A stretch of 64,000 nt of DNA. Origin: Leucobacter chironomi DSM 19883 (GTDB lineage: Bacteria > Actinomycetota > Actinomycetes > Actinomycetales > Microbacteriaceae). Where the stretch lies: contig NZ_ATXU01000007.1 of the NCBI RefSeq assembly GCF_000421845.1, positions 62,001 to 126,000 on the forward strand, written 5' to 3'. The translations under genes and the position numbers were made by a program. The notes under the pieces were generated by a model. That model was not told the DNA's origin, made no database searches, and saw nothing but the letters and a program-made list of their open reading frames with translations. Numbering within the stretch: the stretch's first letter is position 1; each line of letters starts with the position of its first letter. Below are positions 53,648-62,231 of the stretch, one piece after another.

Positions 53648-54492
53648 TGCACAGCGAATCGGGATCGGGCGCGCCGCTCATCAGCGTGAGCGAACTGCGC
53701 AAGGTGTTCCCCGCCCCGCGGGGCTCCAAGGGCGACGACGTGGTCGCGGTCGACGGCGTCTCGTTCGAGCTGCACGCCGACGAGTGCCTCGCGATCGTGG
53801 GGGAGTCGGGATCGGGCAAGACGACGGTCGCCCGCATGATCGTGGGCCTCGAATCGGTGACGAGCGGGTCCGTGACCGTGGGCGGGCAGGATCGCTCCTC
53901 GCCGCCGAGGCGACTGCGGGATCGGCGTGAACGCGCCCGAGAGGTGCAGTACGTGTTCCAGGATCCGTACTCGTCGCTCAACGGGCGGCAGCGGATCGGC
54001 GACGTGATCCTCGGCAACCTGCGGCTGCACGCCGGCGGGTCGCGGGGCGGCCGCGAGCTGCGCGGCCGTGCGCAGGAGATCCTCGACGCGGTCGGGCTGC
54101 CGCAGCGCTTCTTCGATCGACTCCCCAAGGAGCTGTCGGGCGGCCAGCGGCAGCGCGTCGCCCTCGCCCGCGCGCTCGCCGCAGACCCCAAGGTGATCGT
54201 GCTCGACGAGGCCGTCGCGGCTCTCGACGTGTCGATCCAGGCGCAGATCCTCAACCTGCTCTCCGACATCAAGGCGCAGCGTGAGATCAGCTACCTCTTC
54301 ATCTCGCACGATCTCGCGGTCGTGAACCAGATCTCGGATCGCATGATCGTGATGGAGAACGGGCAGGTGGTCGACGGCGGGGCGACGGCGGATCTGCTCG
54401 CCAACCCCACCCACCCGTACACGCGGGCGCTGCGTGCGGCCGTTCCGGGGCCCGGCTGGAAGCCGGTGCGGCGCGAGCGCCTGGCATCGTGA
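53644..54492 (+). CDS. ABC transporter ATP-binding protein (DppF type)
   Basis: 282 residues from GTG 53644 (ATG 53647 adjacent). Walker A GESGSGKTT, Q-loop FQDPYSSLNGRQRIG, signature LSGGQRQR, Walker B VIVLDEAVAALDVS (E-A rather than E-P), and C-terminal NPTHPYTRALRAAVPG. With DppD it forms the heterodimeric motor of the importer. Confidence 0.93.
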   Translation: MMHSESGSGAPLISVSELRKVFPAPRGSKGDDVVAVDGVSFELHADECLAIVGESGSGKTTVARMIVGLESVTSGSVTVGGQDRSSPPRRLRDRRERAREVQYVFQDPYSSLNGRQRIGDVILGNLRLHAGGSRGGRELRGRAQEILDAVGLPQRFFDRLPKELSGGQRQRVALARALAADPKVIVLDEAVAALDVSIQAQILNLLSDIKAQREISYLFISHDLAVVNQISDRMIVMENGQVVDGGATADLLANPTHPYTRALRAAVPGPGWKPVRRERLAS

Positions 54493-56054
54493 CCGGGGCT
54501 CGCGGGCCGGCGGGGGCGCCGGAAGCGGCGGCCCCGGTTGCGGCCGCGACCTCGGCCGAGGCCGCAACCGCTCTGCGCGCCTCGCACGCCATCGTGTGGG
54601 ACGAGGCGCGCGGCGGCTTCGCCGAGCTGCGCGACGCGGTGGTGCTCGTGCGCGGCGCGCGCGTCGAGGCCGTGGCGGGCGCCGCGGCCGGCGCCGCCCT
54701 CTCCGAGCGCGCCGACGAGACGATCGACCTCGGCGAGGCCCTGCTCATGCCGGGCCTCATCGACCTCGAAGGCCTCGTCGACATCGACCACCTGCTGCTC
54801 GACTCCTGGTGGGGCGCCGAGCACGCCGCACGGCTCGAGTGGTCGGCCGAGTACGCCGAGGCGCCGCACGAGGTGCTCACCCCGGCCGAGCGCAGCACAC
54901 TGCGCCGCTACGGGCTGGTGCAGCTGATCCTGCACGGCATCACGAGCGCGATGCCGATCTCCACCGAGATCCACGGCGCCTGGGCCGAGACCCACGACGA
55001 CCTGCTCGACACGGCACGCACCGCGAGCGAGCTCGGCCTCCGGGTCTTCCTCGGGCCCTCGTACCGCTCCGGCGTGCACGTCACCCGAGCCGACGGCTCG
55101 CCGGGCATCCACTGGGACGAGGCGCGGGGCGAGGCGGGATTCGCCGATGCCGTGCGATTCCTCGACACCGTCGAGGGCCTGGCCGATCCGCTCGTGACGG
55201 GCGTGCTGGTGCCGTGCCGGGTCGAGACCGTGAGCGACGAGCTGCTGGCGCGCACCGCCGAGGTTTCGGCCGCGCGCGACGCACTCGTGCGTGTGCACGC
55301 CACGCAGGGCCTCGCCGACGAGCGCGACATCCTCGCCGACGAGCGCGGCACGACCCCGCTCGATCTGCTCGATCGCGCCGGACTGCTGAACGAGCGGCTG
55401 GTGCTCGCGCACGGCGTCTACCTCGACGTGCACCCCGATGTGCACGGGGAGGATCGCGGCGACCTCGCCCGCCTCGCCGATGCCGGCGCCACGGTGGTGC
55501 ACTGCCCGCTCACCAACGCGCGCTACGCGTTCTGGCTGGAGCGGCTCTCGCAGTACCTCGACGCCGGCGTGAACATCGCGCTCGGCACCGACTCGTTCCC
55601 GCCGGACCTGATCCGCGCGATCGACACGGGCGTGCAGCTCTCGAAAGCGCAGCACGACGACCTCGGCATGGGGATGCTCGCCGAGTACGTGGAGGCCGCC
55701 ACCCTCGGCGGCGCGCGCGCCCTGCGCCGACCCGACCTGGGGCGCATCGCGCCGGGTGCCGCCGCCGACCTCGTCGCGTTCGCGCTCGATGATCTGCGCA
55801 TGGGCGCGGTCGACGACCCGATCCGCACGCTCACCCTTGCGGGCACGGGCCGCGACGCGGTGTTCAGCATGGTCGCGGGCCGCGTGGTGATGCGTGACGG
55901 GCGGATCCCGGGCCTCGACCAGCGGGCGCTGCGGGCGGAGGGACAGCGGATCTTCGAGAAGCTGCGCGGCGCCTACGCCGAGCGCGACGCACTCGCCGGC
56001 CCCGAGGGATCGAGCGAGGCGCAGCTGTTCCCGCCCGTCTTCCCGCGGGTGTGA
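54489..56054 (+). CDS. Amidohydrolase/chlorohydrolase-family protein lacking the HxH metal motif
   Basis: 521 residues from a GTG overlapping the dppF-like stop. The barrel shows RVHATQG (His270), LAHGVYLD (His308) and LGTDSF (Asp368), all in the metal-ligand positions of the superfamily. The first pair, normally xHxH after PGLID, reads PGLIDLEGLVDID, so both His are absent. The enzyme may use a single-metal site built by the later ligands or may be non-hydrolytic. It probably processes the compound imported by the upstream transporter. Confidence 0.78.
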   Translation: MTGARGPAGAPEAAAPVAAATSAEAATALRASHAIVWDEARGGFAELRDAVVLVRGARVEAVAGAAAGAALSERADETIDLGEALLMPGLIDLEGLVDIDHLLLDSWWGAEHAARLEWSAEYAEAPHEVLTPAERSTLRRYGLVQLILHGITSAMPISTEIHGAWAETHDDLLDTARTASELGLRVFLGPSYRSGVHVTRADGSPGIHWDEARGEAGFADAVRFLDTVEGLADPLVTGVLVPCRVETVSDELLARTAEVSAARDALVRVHATQGLADERDILADERGTTPLDLLDRAGLLNERLVLAHGVYLDVHPDVHGEDRGDLARLADAGATVVHCPLTNARYAFWLERLSQYLDAGVNIALGTDSFPPDLIRAIDTGVQLSKAQHDDLGMGMLAEYVEAATLGGARALRRPDLGRIAPGAAADLVAFALDDLRMGAVDDPIRTLTLAGTGRDAVFSMVAGRVVMRDGRIPGLDQRALRAEGQRIFEKLRGAYAERDALAGPEGSSEAQLFPPVFPRV

Positions 56055-56085
56055 GCGCGCCCTGCGCTCGCCCCGCGGGCCCGCG

Positions 56086-56091
56086 TAGGCT
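56086..56091 (+). promoter_or_regulatory. -10 element TAGGCT for a leaderless gene
   Basis: 6 nt from ATG 56098, same arrangement as at 8904; marks the end of the transporter operon. Confidence 0.5.
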
Positions 56092-56097
56092 GAGAGC

Positions 56098-56562
56098 ATG
56101 AGCGAGTACCGGCACGTGGTGCGCAAGTGGGTGAAGCCCGAGGATCTCAACCAGCACGGGGCGCTGTTCGGTGGCCGGCTGCTGCAGTGGGTCGACGAGG
56201 AGGCCGCGATCGTGGCCGTGGCGCAGCTCGGCACCATCGACGTGGTCACCCGCCACATGTCGGCCATCGACTTCTCCGCGCGGGCGGATCGCGGCGACCT
56301 GCTCGAAATCGAGTACCGGGTCGCGGCCTTCGGTCGCACCTCGATCACGCTGAGCTGCCGGGTCGAGAACGCCGTCACCGGCCAGGAGGTGCTGACGCTC
56401 GAGAGCATCGTGTTCGTCGCGGTCGACGCCGAGGGGCGCGCCGTCGCCCACGGCCGCACCAGCGCGACCGAGGGCACGGAGCGGCTGCGGGATCCGGAGG
56501 CGCCCGCCCGCCGCGGCGAGCACGCGGCGGTGACCGCCGAGCAGGCGTCGGCGGGCGCGTGA
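56098..56562 (+). CDS. Acyl-CoA thioesterase, hotdog fold (YciA/BFIT-like)
   Basis: 154 residues. KPEDLNQHGALFGGRLLQWVDEEAAI is the hotdog N-terminal signature with the catalytic Asp, followed by MSAIDFSARADRGDLLEIEYRVAAFGRTSI. It hydrolyses acyl-CoAs, chain length unknown. Hydrophilic tail of about 30 residues. Glycerate kinase begins 13 bp later. Confidence 0.88.
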   Translation: MSEYRHVVRKWVKPEDLNQHGALFGGRLLQWVDEEAAIVAVAQLGTIDVVTRHMSAIDFSARADRGDLLEIEYRVAAFGRTSITLSCRVENAVTGQEVLTLESIVFVAVDAEGRAVAHGRTSATEGTERLRDPEAPARRGEHAAVTAEQASAGA

Positions 56563-56575
56563 GCGGGGCGCCGCG

Positions 56576-57847
56576 ATGCCCCGCGTGCTGATCGCCTGCG
56601 ACAAGTTCAAGGGCTCGGCCACCGCGCTGGACGTGGCCGAAGCGTTGCGCCGCGGCTTGCTCGAGGCGCGGCCGGACGCCGAGGTCGTGGTGCTGCCGAT
56701 CGCAGACGGCGGCGAGGGCACGGTCGACGCCGCGCTCGCCGCCGGGGCCGCCGTCGGAGCGGCGGGATCCGCTGCCCCCGGCCCCGCCCAGGACGCCGCA
56801 GGGGCGCTACTCGGCACCGCCGCCCCCGCCTTCGAAGAGCGCCGCTGCACCGCGACGGGCCCGTACGGTGAGACTTGCGAGGCGCGCTTCGCGCTCGATC
56901 CGCGCACGGGCGCCGCGGTGATCGAGGTTGCGGAGGCCTGCGGCCTGCGTCTCGTCGACACGGCTGCGCTGCGAGCGGGAGACCTCGATGCGACGGCCGC
57001 CACGAGCGCGGGCGTGGGTGAGTTGATCGTCGCCGCGCTCGATGCCGGGGCGCGCAGCATCGTGCTCGGCCTGGGCGGCAGCGCCACCACCGACGGCGGC
57101 TCGGGGATGCTCGCCGCCCTCGGCCTGCGCATCACCGACGCCGCGGGAGAACCTGTCGGCCCGGGCGGCGCCGGTGCCGCGCTCGCAACCCGGATCGACG
57201 CGGCGGGGCTCGATCCGCGTCTCGCGCGCACGCGGATCCTCGTCGCGTCCGACGTCGTGAACCCCCTCTGCGGCGGTGACGGCGCCGCTGCCGTCTACGG
57301 ACCGCAGAAGGGGGTGACGCCCGAGCGCATCCCCGAGATCGACGCCGGCCTCGCCCGCTTCGGCGCACTGATCGAGCGCGAACTCGGCGCGGCGCCGGGG
57401 GAGTGGACCCGGCGGCCGGGTGCGGGCGCGGCCGGGGGTCTCGGCTTCGCGGCTCTGGCCGTGCTGCGTGGCGAATTGCGCCCGGGCATCGACCTCGTGC
57501 TCGACCTGCTCGGCTTCGACGCTGTCGTTGCGGGTGCCGATCTCGTCATCACGGGGGAGGGGAGACTCGACGAGCAGACCCTCAGCGGCAAGGCGCCGGC
57601 CGGGGTCGCGGTGCGCGCGGGCGGGGCGCCGGTGGTGGTGGTCTGCGGATCCAGCGCCCTGCCTCGCGAGCGTGCCGTCGCAGCGGGCTTCCGCGAGGTC
57701 TTCGAACTCGTCTCGATCGAGGCCGACGCGGAGCGGTGCATCCGCGAGCCGCTACCGCTGCTCGAAGAGATCGGCCGGCTCATCGGTGCTTCGGAGCTCA
57801 CCGGTGTTTCGGAGCGGTCACTGGGATCAGACCCGAAACACCGGTGA
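56576..57847 (+). CDS. glxK: Glycerate kinase (GlxK/GarK type)
   Basis: 423 residues, slightly longer than the usual ~380. IACDKFKGSATALDVAEAL, PIADGGEGTVDA, GLGGSATTDGGSGMLAALG and ITGEGRLDEQTLSGKAP are the conserved segments of type II glycerate kinases, which form 2- or 3-phosphoglycerate. About 40 residues of Ala/Gly insertion occur near 60-85. The last ~20 residues are encoded by the left arm and loop of a hairpin, so the C-terminal end may be a recent extension. Confidence 0.9.
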   Translation: MPRVLIACDKFKGSATALDVAEALRRGLLEARPDAEVVVLPIADGGEGTVDAALAAGAAVGAAGSAAPGPAQDAAGALLGTAAPAFEERRCTATGPYGETCEARFALDPRTGAAVIEVAEACGLRLVDTAALRAGDLDATAATSAGVGELIVAALDAGARSIVLGLGGSATTDGGSGMLAALGLRITDAAGEPVGPGGAGAALATRIDAAGLDPRLARTRILVASDVVNPLCGGDGAAAVYGPQKGVTPERIPEIDAGLARFGALIERELGAAPGEWTRRPGAGAAGGLGFAALAVLRGELRPGIDLVLDLLGFDAVVAGADLVITGEGRLDEQTLSGKAPAGVAVRAGGAPVVVVCGSSALPRERAVAAGFREVFELVSIEADAERCIREPLPLLEEIGRLIGASELTGVSERSLGSDPKHR

Positions 57848-57856
57848 GCTCCGAAG
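57789..57856. terminator. 24-bp-stem hairpin overlapping the glycerate kinase stop
   Basis: Perfect arms 57789-57812 and 57833-57856 with a 20-nt loop. The stop codon (57845-57847) lies in the right arm. It separates convergent genes and may act as terminator in both directions. Confidence 0.75.
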
Positions 57857-57871
57857 AACCCGTGAGCTCCG

Positions 57872-58354
57872 CTACTCCGCCGGCGCCAGGTCGTAGGTGA
57901 CCCAGGGAGTCTGCCGGGCGACCCGGTCGTACAGACTGCGCGCCGTGGCGTTGCTCTCATTCGTGATCCAGCGCACCACCGAGGCGCCCTCGTCGCGAGC
58001 GATCTCGGCGAGGCGGGCGAGGATCGCGGATCCCGCACCCGTGCCGCGCGCCTCGGCCGCGGTGAAGAGATCGTCGAGGTACAGGCCCTGCTCGCCGATG
58101 ACGGGCCGGGCGAAGCGGCGGAAGTGGCCGATCCCGAGCAGCCGCCCGTCCACCTCCGCGACGAGTCCGCGGCTCTCGTGCGCGGGGTCCATCAGCCACC
58201 CCCACACCGTCTCGATGACCGCCGGATCGTGCGCCTTCTCGTAGAAGTCGCGATAGCCGCGGAAGAGCGCGGCCCACTGCTCGCGGTCGCCTTCGGCGAC
58301 GGGCCGCACCACGAGCGATGCCGACCCGCCCGTGCCGCTCGCCGGCGCGGTCAC
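57872..58354 (-). CDS. GNAT-family N-acetyltransferase
   Basis: 160 residues. RPVAEGDREQWAALFRGYRDFY at the start and the acetyl-CoA motif ARGTGAGSAILARLAEIARDEGA (Q/RxxGxG type), then TNESNATARSLYDRVA. This resembles the GNAT subgroup related to diamine or aminoglycoside acetyltransferases. Start ATG overlaps the cupin stop (ATGA). Confidence 0.88.
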   Translation of the reverse strand: MTAPASGTGGSASLVVRPVAEGDREQWAALFRGYRDFYEKAHDPAVIETVWGWLMDPAHESRGLVAEVDGRLLGIGHFRRFARPVIGEQGLYLDDLFTAAEARGTGAGSAILARLAEIARDEGASVVRWITNESNATARSLYDRVARQTPWVTYDLAPAE

Positions 58355-58641
58355 GAGAGCTTCTCCACCTCGACGAAGACCACATCGGCGCTGTCGCCGC
58401 GGTTCTCGATGCGATGCTCGGCGCCGGAGGCACGGGTGTAGCTGCGGCCGGTCACGAGTTCGGCGACCAGCTCGCTGCCGTCGGCGTTCGTGACGTGCAT
58501 CGTCTCGGTCACGAGCGGCACCACGACGTACTCGTGCTCATGCCGGTGCATGGGGATCGTCCCGCCCGGTTCGATGGTCCACTTCGTGACGCGGAAATGC
58601 TCGTTCTCGAGCTGTACTTCGCTGTGAGATCCGGTGCTCAT
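58351..58641 (-). CDS. Small cupin-domain protein
   Basis: 96 residues from ATG 58641, with GAGGAGG 4 nt upstream. A single cupin barrel has HRHEHEYVVVPL (metal-binding HxH and Glu) and the second motif AEHRIENRGD. It is of the type seen with acetyltransferases or as a metal-dependent dioxygenase/isomerase; chemistry unknown. Same operon as the GNAT gene. Confidence 0.85.
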   Translation of the reverse strand: MSTGSHSEVQLENEHFRVTKWTIEPGGTIPMHRHEHEYVVVPLVTETMHVTNADGSELVAELVTGRSYTRASGAEHRIENRGDSADVVFVEVEKLS

Positions 58642-58751
58642 GATCCTCCTCGATACGCGACGCGCGCCCGTCCGGCGCTCTCCGTCCCCAGCATAGGGAG
58701 GTTTCCCGGCGCCGTCACGGCGGGGCTCGCCGCCCGATCGCCGGGACCGGC

Positions 58752-59978
58752 TCAGGGCGCGGACGGCCCGGCGGGACCCCGCTCGCCCAGCTCGGCCCGG
58801 CGGCCGATGATCTCCGGATACAGTGCGAGGATCAGGTTCGAAAGGGCGAAGGGCGAGGTGAGCGGTTCGCCGATCGCCTCCTCGACGCGTCCGATGCGGT
58901 AGCGCACGGTGTTGGGATGCAGGAAGAGCGCCTCGGCGGTGGCCGCGACGTTCTGCCCGGTGGCGAGGTAGGTCGTGAGGGTGTCCCGCAGCAGCTGCGA
59001 CCCGATCGGCACGAGCGTGCGGTCGATCCGATCGCGCAGCTGCCGATGATCGACGTGCGAGAGCAGCCAGGTCGAGAGATCGATGCGATCGATGAGAACG
59101 GGCCCGAGCTCCTCCGGCGTCTCCGCCGCGGCCGCCCACTGCCGGGCGATGCCGAGGGCCGTCTCGGCCTCGCGCACGCACTCCGGGAGGTTCGAGAGCG
59201 ACGGTGTCGGCGCCGACGAGCCGACGAGGAACTGGCGCGCGACCGACGCGAGCCACTGCTCGCCTGAGGCCGAGGCGGGCACCAGTGCGGCGATCGTCGC
59301 AGGCGCATCCATGTCGACGCGGCGCAGCATGACGAGCAGCGGCAGGTCGTCGGAGCGGGCGCGCGAGACGAGCTGGGCGATGTGGGTCTCCGACGCCGAC
59401 GGCGCGTCCAGCGGAGCGAGTTCAACGGCGCGCACACTCGCGTAGGTGGGGAAGCGGAACTGCGCGAGCCGGCTCCAGAACCGGTGCTCGCGGGCCGGCA
59501 CGATGCCGTCGTGCAGCGCTGCGATGAGCTGCTCGTTGTCGCGGCGGTCGCGCTGCGTCGCACCGTACTGGATGCCGTGCACGGCGCCCAGCAGCCGTTC
59601 CGAGGTGTCGAGCAGCAGCTCGCCGATCTGCTCGAGCCGTTCGGGGCCGCGGCTCGCGATCGCGATGACGTGCACCCCGTCGCGCAGGGCGACCCGTCGG
59701 GTGCGCACGTGCCAGCGACCGATCTCGAGAGCGAGCTCGCGCTGGTTGGTGGCGGAGACCTCGTTCCAGATGAGCTGCACGGGCGCTTCGCCCGTGCTCG
59801 CGACGACGGAGCCTTCGAAGTCGTAGATGATCGCGGTGCCGTGGCAGATGGTGCTCGCGCGGGATGCGAGGGACCGCACGGGATCGGTCGAGGACACGGC
59901 CGCGAGCATCGCGTGGGTGATGTCGAGCGTGGTGCGGAGGCGGTCGATCTCCGAGCCGGTGGCGGGGTCGTCGAGCAT
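58752..59978 (-). CDS. PucR-family transcriptional regulator
   Basis: 408 residues. N-terminal sensor region, a GGDEF-like central part and the C-terminal PucR HTH_30 (LLRDTLTTYLATGQNVAATAEALFLHPNTVRYRIGRVEE). Family members activate purine, allantoin, GABA or proline catabolism. Divergent from hyuA across 213 bp of AT-richer DNA, so it is the probable regulator of the hyuAB operon. Confidence 0.9.
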   Translation of the reverse strand: MLDDPATGSEIDRLRTTLDITHAMLAAVSSTDPVRSLASRASTICHGTAIIYDFEGSVVASTGEAPVQLIWNEVSATNQRELALEIGRWHVRTRRVALRDGVHVIAIASRGPERLEQIGELLLDTSERLLGAVHGIQYGATQRDRRDNEQLIAALHDGIVPAREHRFWSRLAQFRFPTYASVRAVELAPLDAPSASETHIAQLVSRARSDDLPLLVMLRRVDMDAPATIAALVPASASGEQWLASVARQFLVGSSAPTPSLSNLPECVREAETALGIARQWAAAAETPEELGPVLIDRIDLSTWLLSHVDHRQLRDRIDRTLVPIGSQLLRDTLTTYLATGQNVAATAEALFLHPNTVRYRIGRVEEAIGEPLTSPFALSNLILALYPEIIGRRAELGERGPAGPSAP

Positions 59979-60046
59979 GGGGACCGTCCTCTCTGCGGCG
60001 GCGCGCTGCCGGGTTCTGACTCATCCTGCGTGCGGATTGTGCGAAG

Positions 60047-60114
60047 CGGAGGTTTGCCGAGCGCCAGACCGGTGTTTTTTGTGAATTTTACAATGGGAGC
60101 GTCGCAAACCTTCG
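60047..60114. promoter_or_regulatory. Operator-like repeats between the PucR gene and hyuA
   Basis: CGGAGGTTTGC (60047-60057) and its near-inverse GCAAACCTTCG (60104-60114) flank an AT-rich dyad TTGTGAATTTTACAA (60079-60093). TATTCT at 60115-60120 could be a -10. Good candidates for PucR sites. Confidence 0.45.
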
Positions 60115-60191
60115 TATTCTCTAGTGACCCCCGACGCGACGGGCACGAGGGTTGATGCATCCGGAAGTCAACGATGAATCCAGGAGGACCC

Positions 60192-62231
60192 ATGAGCAGT
60201 ATTCGCGTCGCGGTAGACGTCGGCGGCACATTCACCGACGTCTGCATCTTCGATGACGACACCCAGCAGATGCGGGTGACGAAGGTGCCATCGACACCGG
60301 CCGATCCCATGATCGCGGTGATGAACGGCGTGGATCGGGGCGAGATCGACCTGAACGAGGTCGCGCTCTTCTCGCACGGCACCACCGTCGCCACCAACGC
60401 GCTCATCACCCGCAACTTCCCGGCGGCGGCCCTCGTCACCACCCGCGGCTTCCGCGACGTGCTCGAGATCCGCGACGGCACCAAGGACGACCTCTGGGAC
60501 GCCTACAACGACGTCTCCGAGCCGTACATCCGCCGCCGCGACCGCTTCGAGGTCACCGAGCGCATCGACTACAACGGCCACACCATCACGCCCCTCGACG
60601 AGGTCGAGGCCCGTCGACTGGCCGAGCTGCTGCAGCGCCGCGGCGTGAAGACCATCGCGGTCTGCTTCCTCAACTCCTACGCCAACGCCGCCCACGAGAC
60701 CCGCATGCGCGAGATCCTCGAAGAGGTCATCCCCGACGCCACCGTCTCCACCTCGGCCGAGGTGCTGCCGGAGATCTTCGAGTACCCGCGCTTCAACACC
60801 GCCGTCGCGAACGCCGTGCTCGCGCCACTCGTGTCCGGCTACGTCAACCGTCTCGCGGATCGGCTGCGCGACGGCGGCTACCGCGGCGACCTGCTGCTGC
60901 TCCACTCGGGCGGCGGTTCGATGACGCCGCGCCTCGTCGAGAAGTTCCCCGTGCGGCTCGCCGCCTCGGGCATCGCCGCCGGCGCGATCTCGGCCAAGCA
61001 CATCGCGCAGCAGTGCGGCTACGACAACGCCGTGAGCCTCGACATGGGCGGCACCTCCACCGACATCGCCCTCGTCGCCGACGGCGAACTGCGCGTCTCC
61101 CAGGAGTGGCAGGTCGAATACGGCCACCCCATCATCTTCCCCTCCATCGAGGTGCTCACCATCGGCGCCGGCGGCGGATCCCTCGCCCACATCGACATCG
61201 CGGGCTCGCTGCGCAACGGCCCCCAGTCGGCCGGCGCGGATCCCGGTCCCGCCTGCTACGACACCGGTGGCGACCAGCCCACCAACACCGACGCCAACGT
61301 GGTGCTCGGCCGGCTCGGCACCTCGCTCGCCGGCGGGGTGAAGCAGCTCGACCGCTCGCTCTCCGAAGAGGCGATCCGCCGCGTCATCGCCGAGCCCCTC
61401 GGCATGGGCCTCGAGGAGGCCGCGCAGGCCATCGTCTCCGTCGCGAACGCCAACATGGCCGACGCCGTGCGACTGGTCTCGATCCGCCGCGGCTACGACC
61501 CCCGCGACTTCGCACTGCTCGCCTTCGGCGGAGCCGGCGCCCTCCACGGCGCCGACGTCGCCCGCGAACTCGGCATCCCCACCGTCGTCGTGCCGCCGAA
61601 CCCCGGCGTCACCTCGGCCATGGGCTGCCTGCTCGTCGACATCCAGCACGACTTCGCGCAGATGTACACGGGCCTCGCCTCCGGCGCCGACGAAGAAGGC
61701 ATCGAGCAGGCGTTCCTCACCCTCGAGACCGAGGCCAGCGCGCGCCTGCGCCACGAGGGCGTCGCCGAGGAGAACGCGATCCTGCAGCGCAAGATCTCCA
61801 TGCGCTACCAGGGGCAGTGGCGCTCGCTGCAGGTGCCCATGGGCTCCGGCCCGGGCGCGCTCGAGCAGGCGGTGCGCACCTTCCACGAGCAGTACGAGCG
61901 CGAGTTCGCGTTCCGCCAGGACGACGCCCCCGTCGAGGTCTACCAGCTGCATCTCGGCGCCGTCGGCAAGATCCCGAAGCCCTCGTTCCGCCCCGCCGAC
62001 CCCGTGCCCCAGGCGCCGGGGGAGCCCGCCGAGCGCCGCCCCGTCTACTTCGGCGTCACCGGCTGGCTCGACACCCCCGTCTACGACCGCGACGCGCTCG
62101 CCGCGGGCACCGCGTTCCAGGGCCCGGCGATCATCAACCAGCTCGACTCGACCACGGTCGTGCCCCCGTACACTCGCGCCGAGATCGACGAGTGGCTCAA
62201 CATCCGCATCCACCTCGAGGAGATCAACTGA
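60192..62231 (+). CDS. hyuA: Hydantoinase/oxoprolinase A subunit (HyuA-like, N-methylhydantoinase A family)
   Basis: 679 residues from ATG 60192 with AGGAGG upstream. RVAVDVGGTFTDVCIFD is the ATPase phosphate-1 motif, followed by HGTTVATNALI, SLDMGGTSTDIALV and AFGGAGALHG. The family opens hydantoin, 5-oxoproline or acetophenone/acetone substrates with ATP. Its stop overlaps the hyuB start. Confidence 0.9.
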   Translation: MSSIRVAVDVGGTFTDVCIFDDDTQQMRVTKVPSTPADPMIAVMNGVDRGEIDLNEVALFSHGTTVATNALITRNFPAAALVTTRGFRDVLEIRDGTKDDLWDAYNDVSEPYIRRRDRFEVTERIDYNGHTITPLDEVEARRLAELLQRRGVKTIAVCFLNSYANAAHETRMREILEEVIPDATVSTSAEVLPEIFEYPRFNTAVANAVLAPLVSGYVNRLADRLRDGGYRGDLLLLHSGGGSMTPRLVEKFPVRLAASGIAAGAISAKHIAQQCGYDNAVSLDMGGTSTDIALVADGELRVSQEWQVEYGHPIIFPSIEVLTIGAGGGSLAHIDIAGSLRNGPQSAGADPGPACYDTGGDQPTNTDANVVLGRLGTSLAGGVKQLDRSLSEEAIRRVIAEPLGMGLEEAAQAIVSVANANMADAVRLVSIRRGYDPRDFALLAFGGAGALHGADVARELGIPTVVVPPNPGVTSAMGCLLVDIQHDFAQMYTGLASGADEEGIEQAFLTLETEASARLRHEGVAEENAILQRKISMRYQGQWRSLQVPMGSGPGALEQAVRTFHEQYEREFAFRQDDAPVEVYQLHLGAVGKIPKPSFRPADPVPQAPGEPAERRPVYFGVTGWLDTPVYDRDALAAGTAFQGPAIINQLDSTTVVPPYTRAEIDEWLNIRIHLEEIN

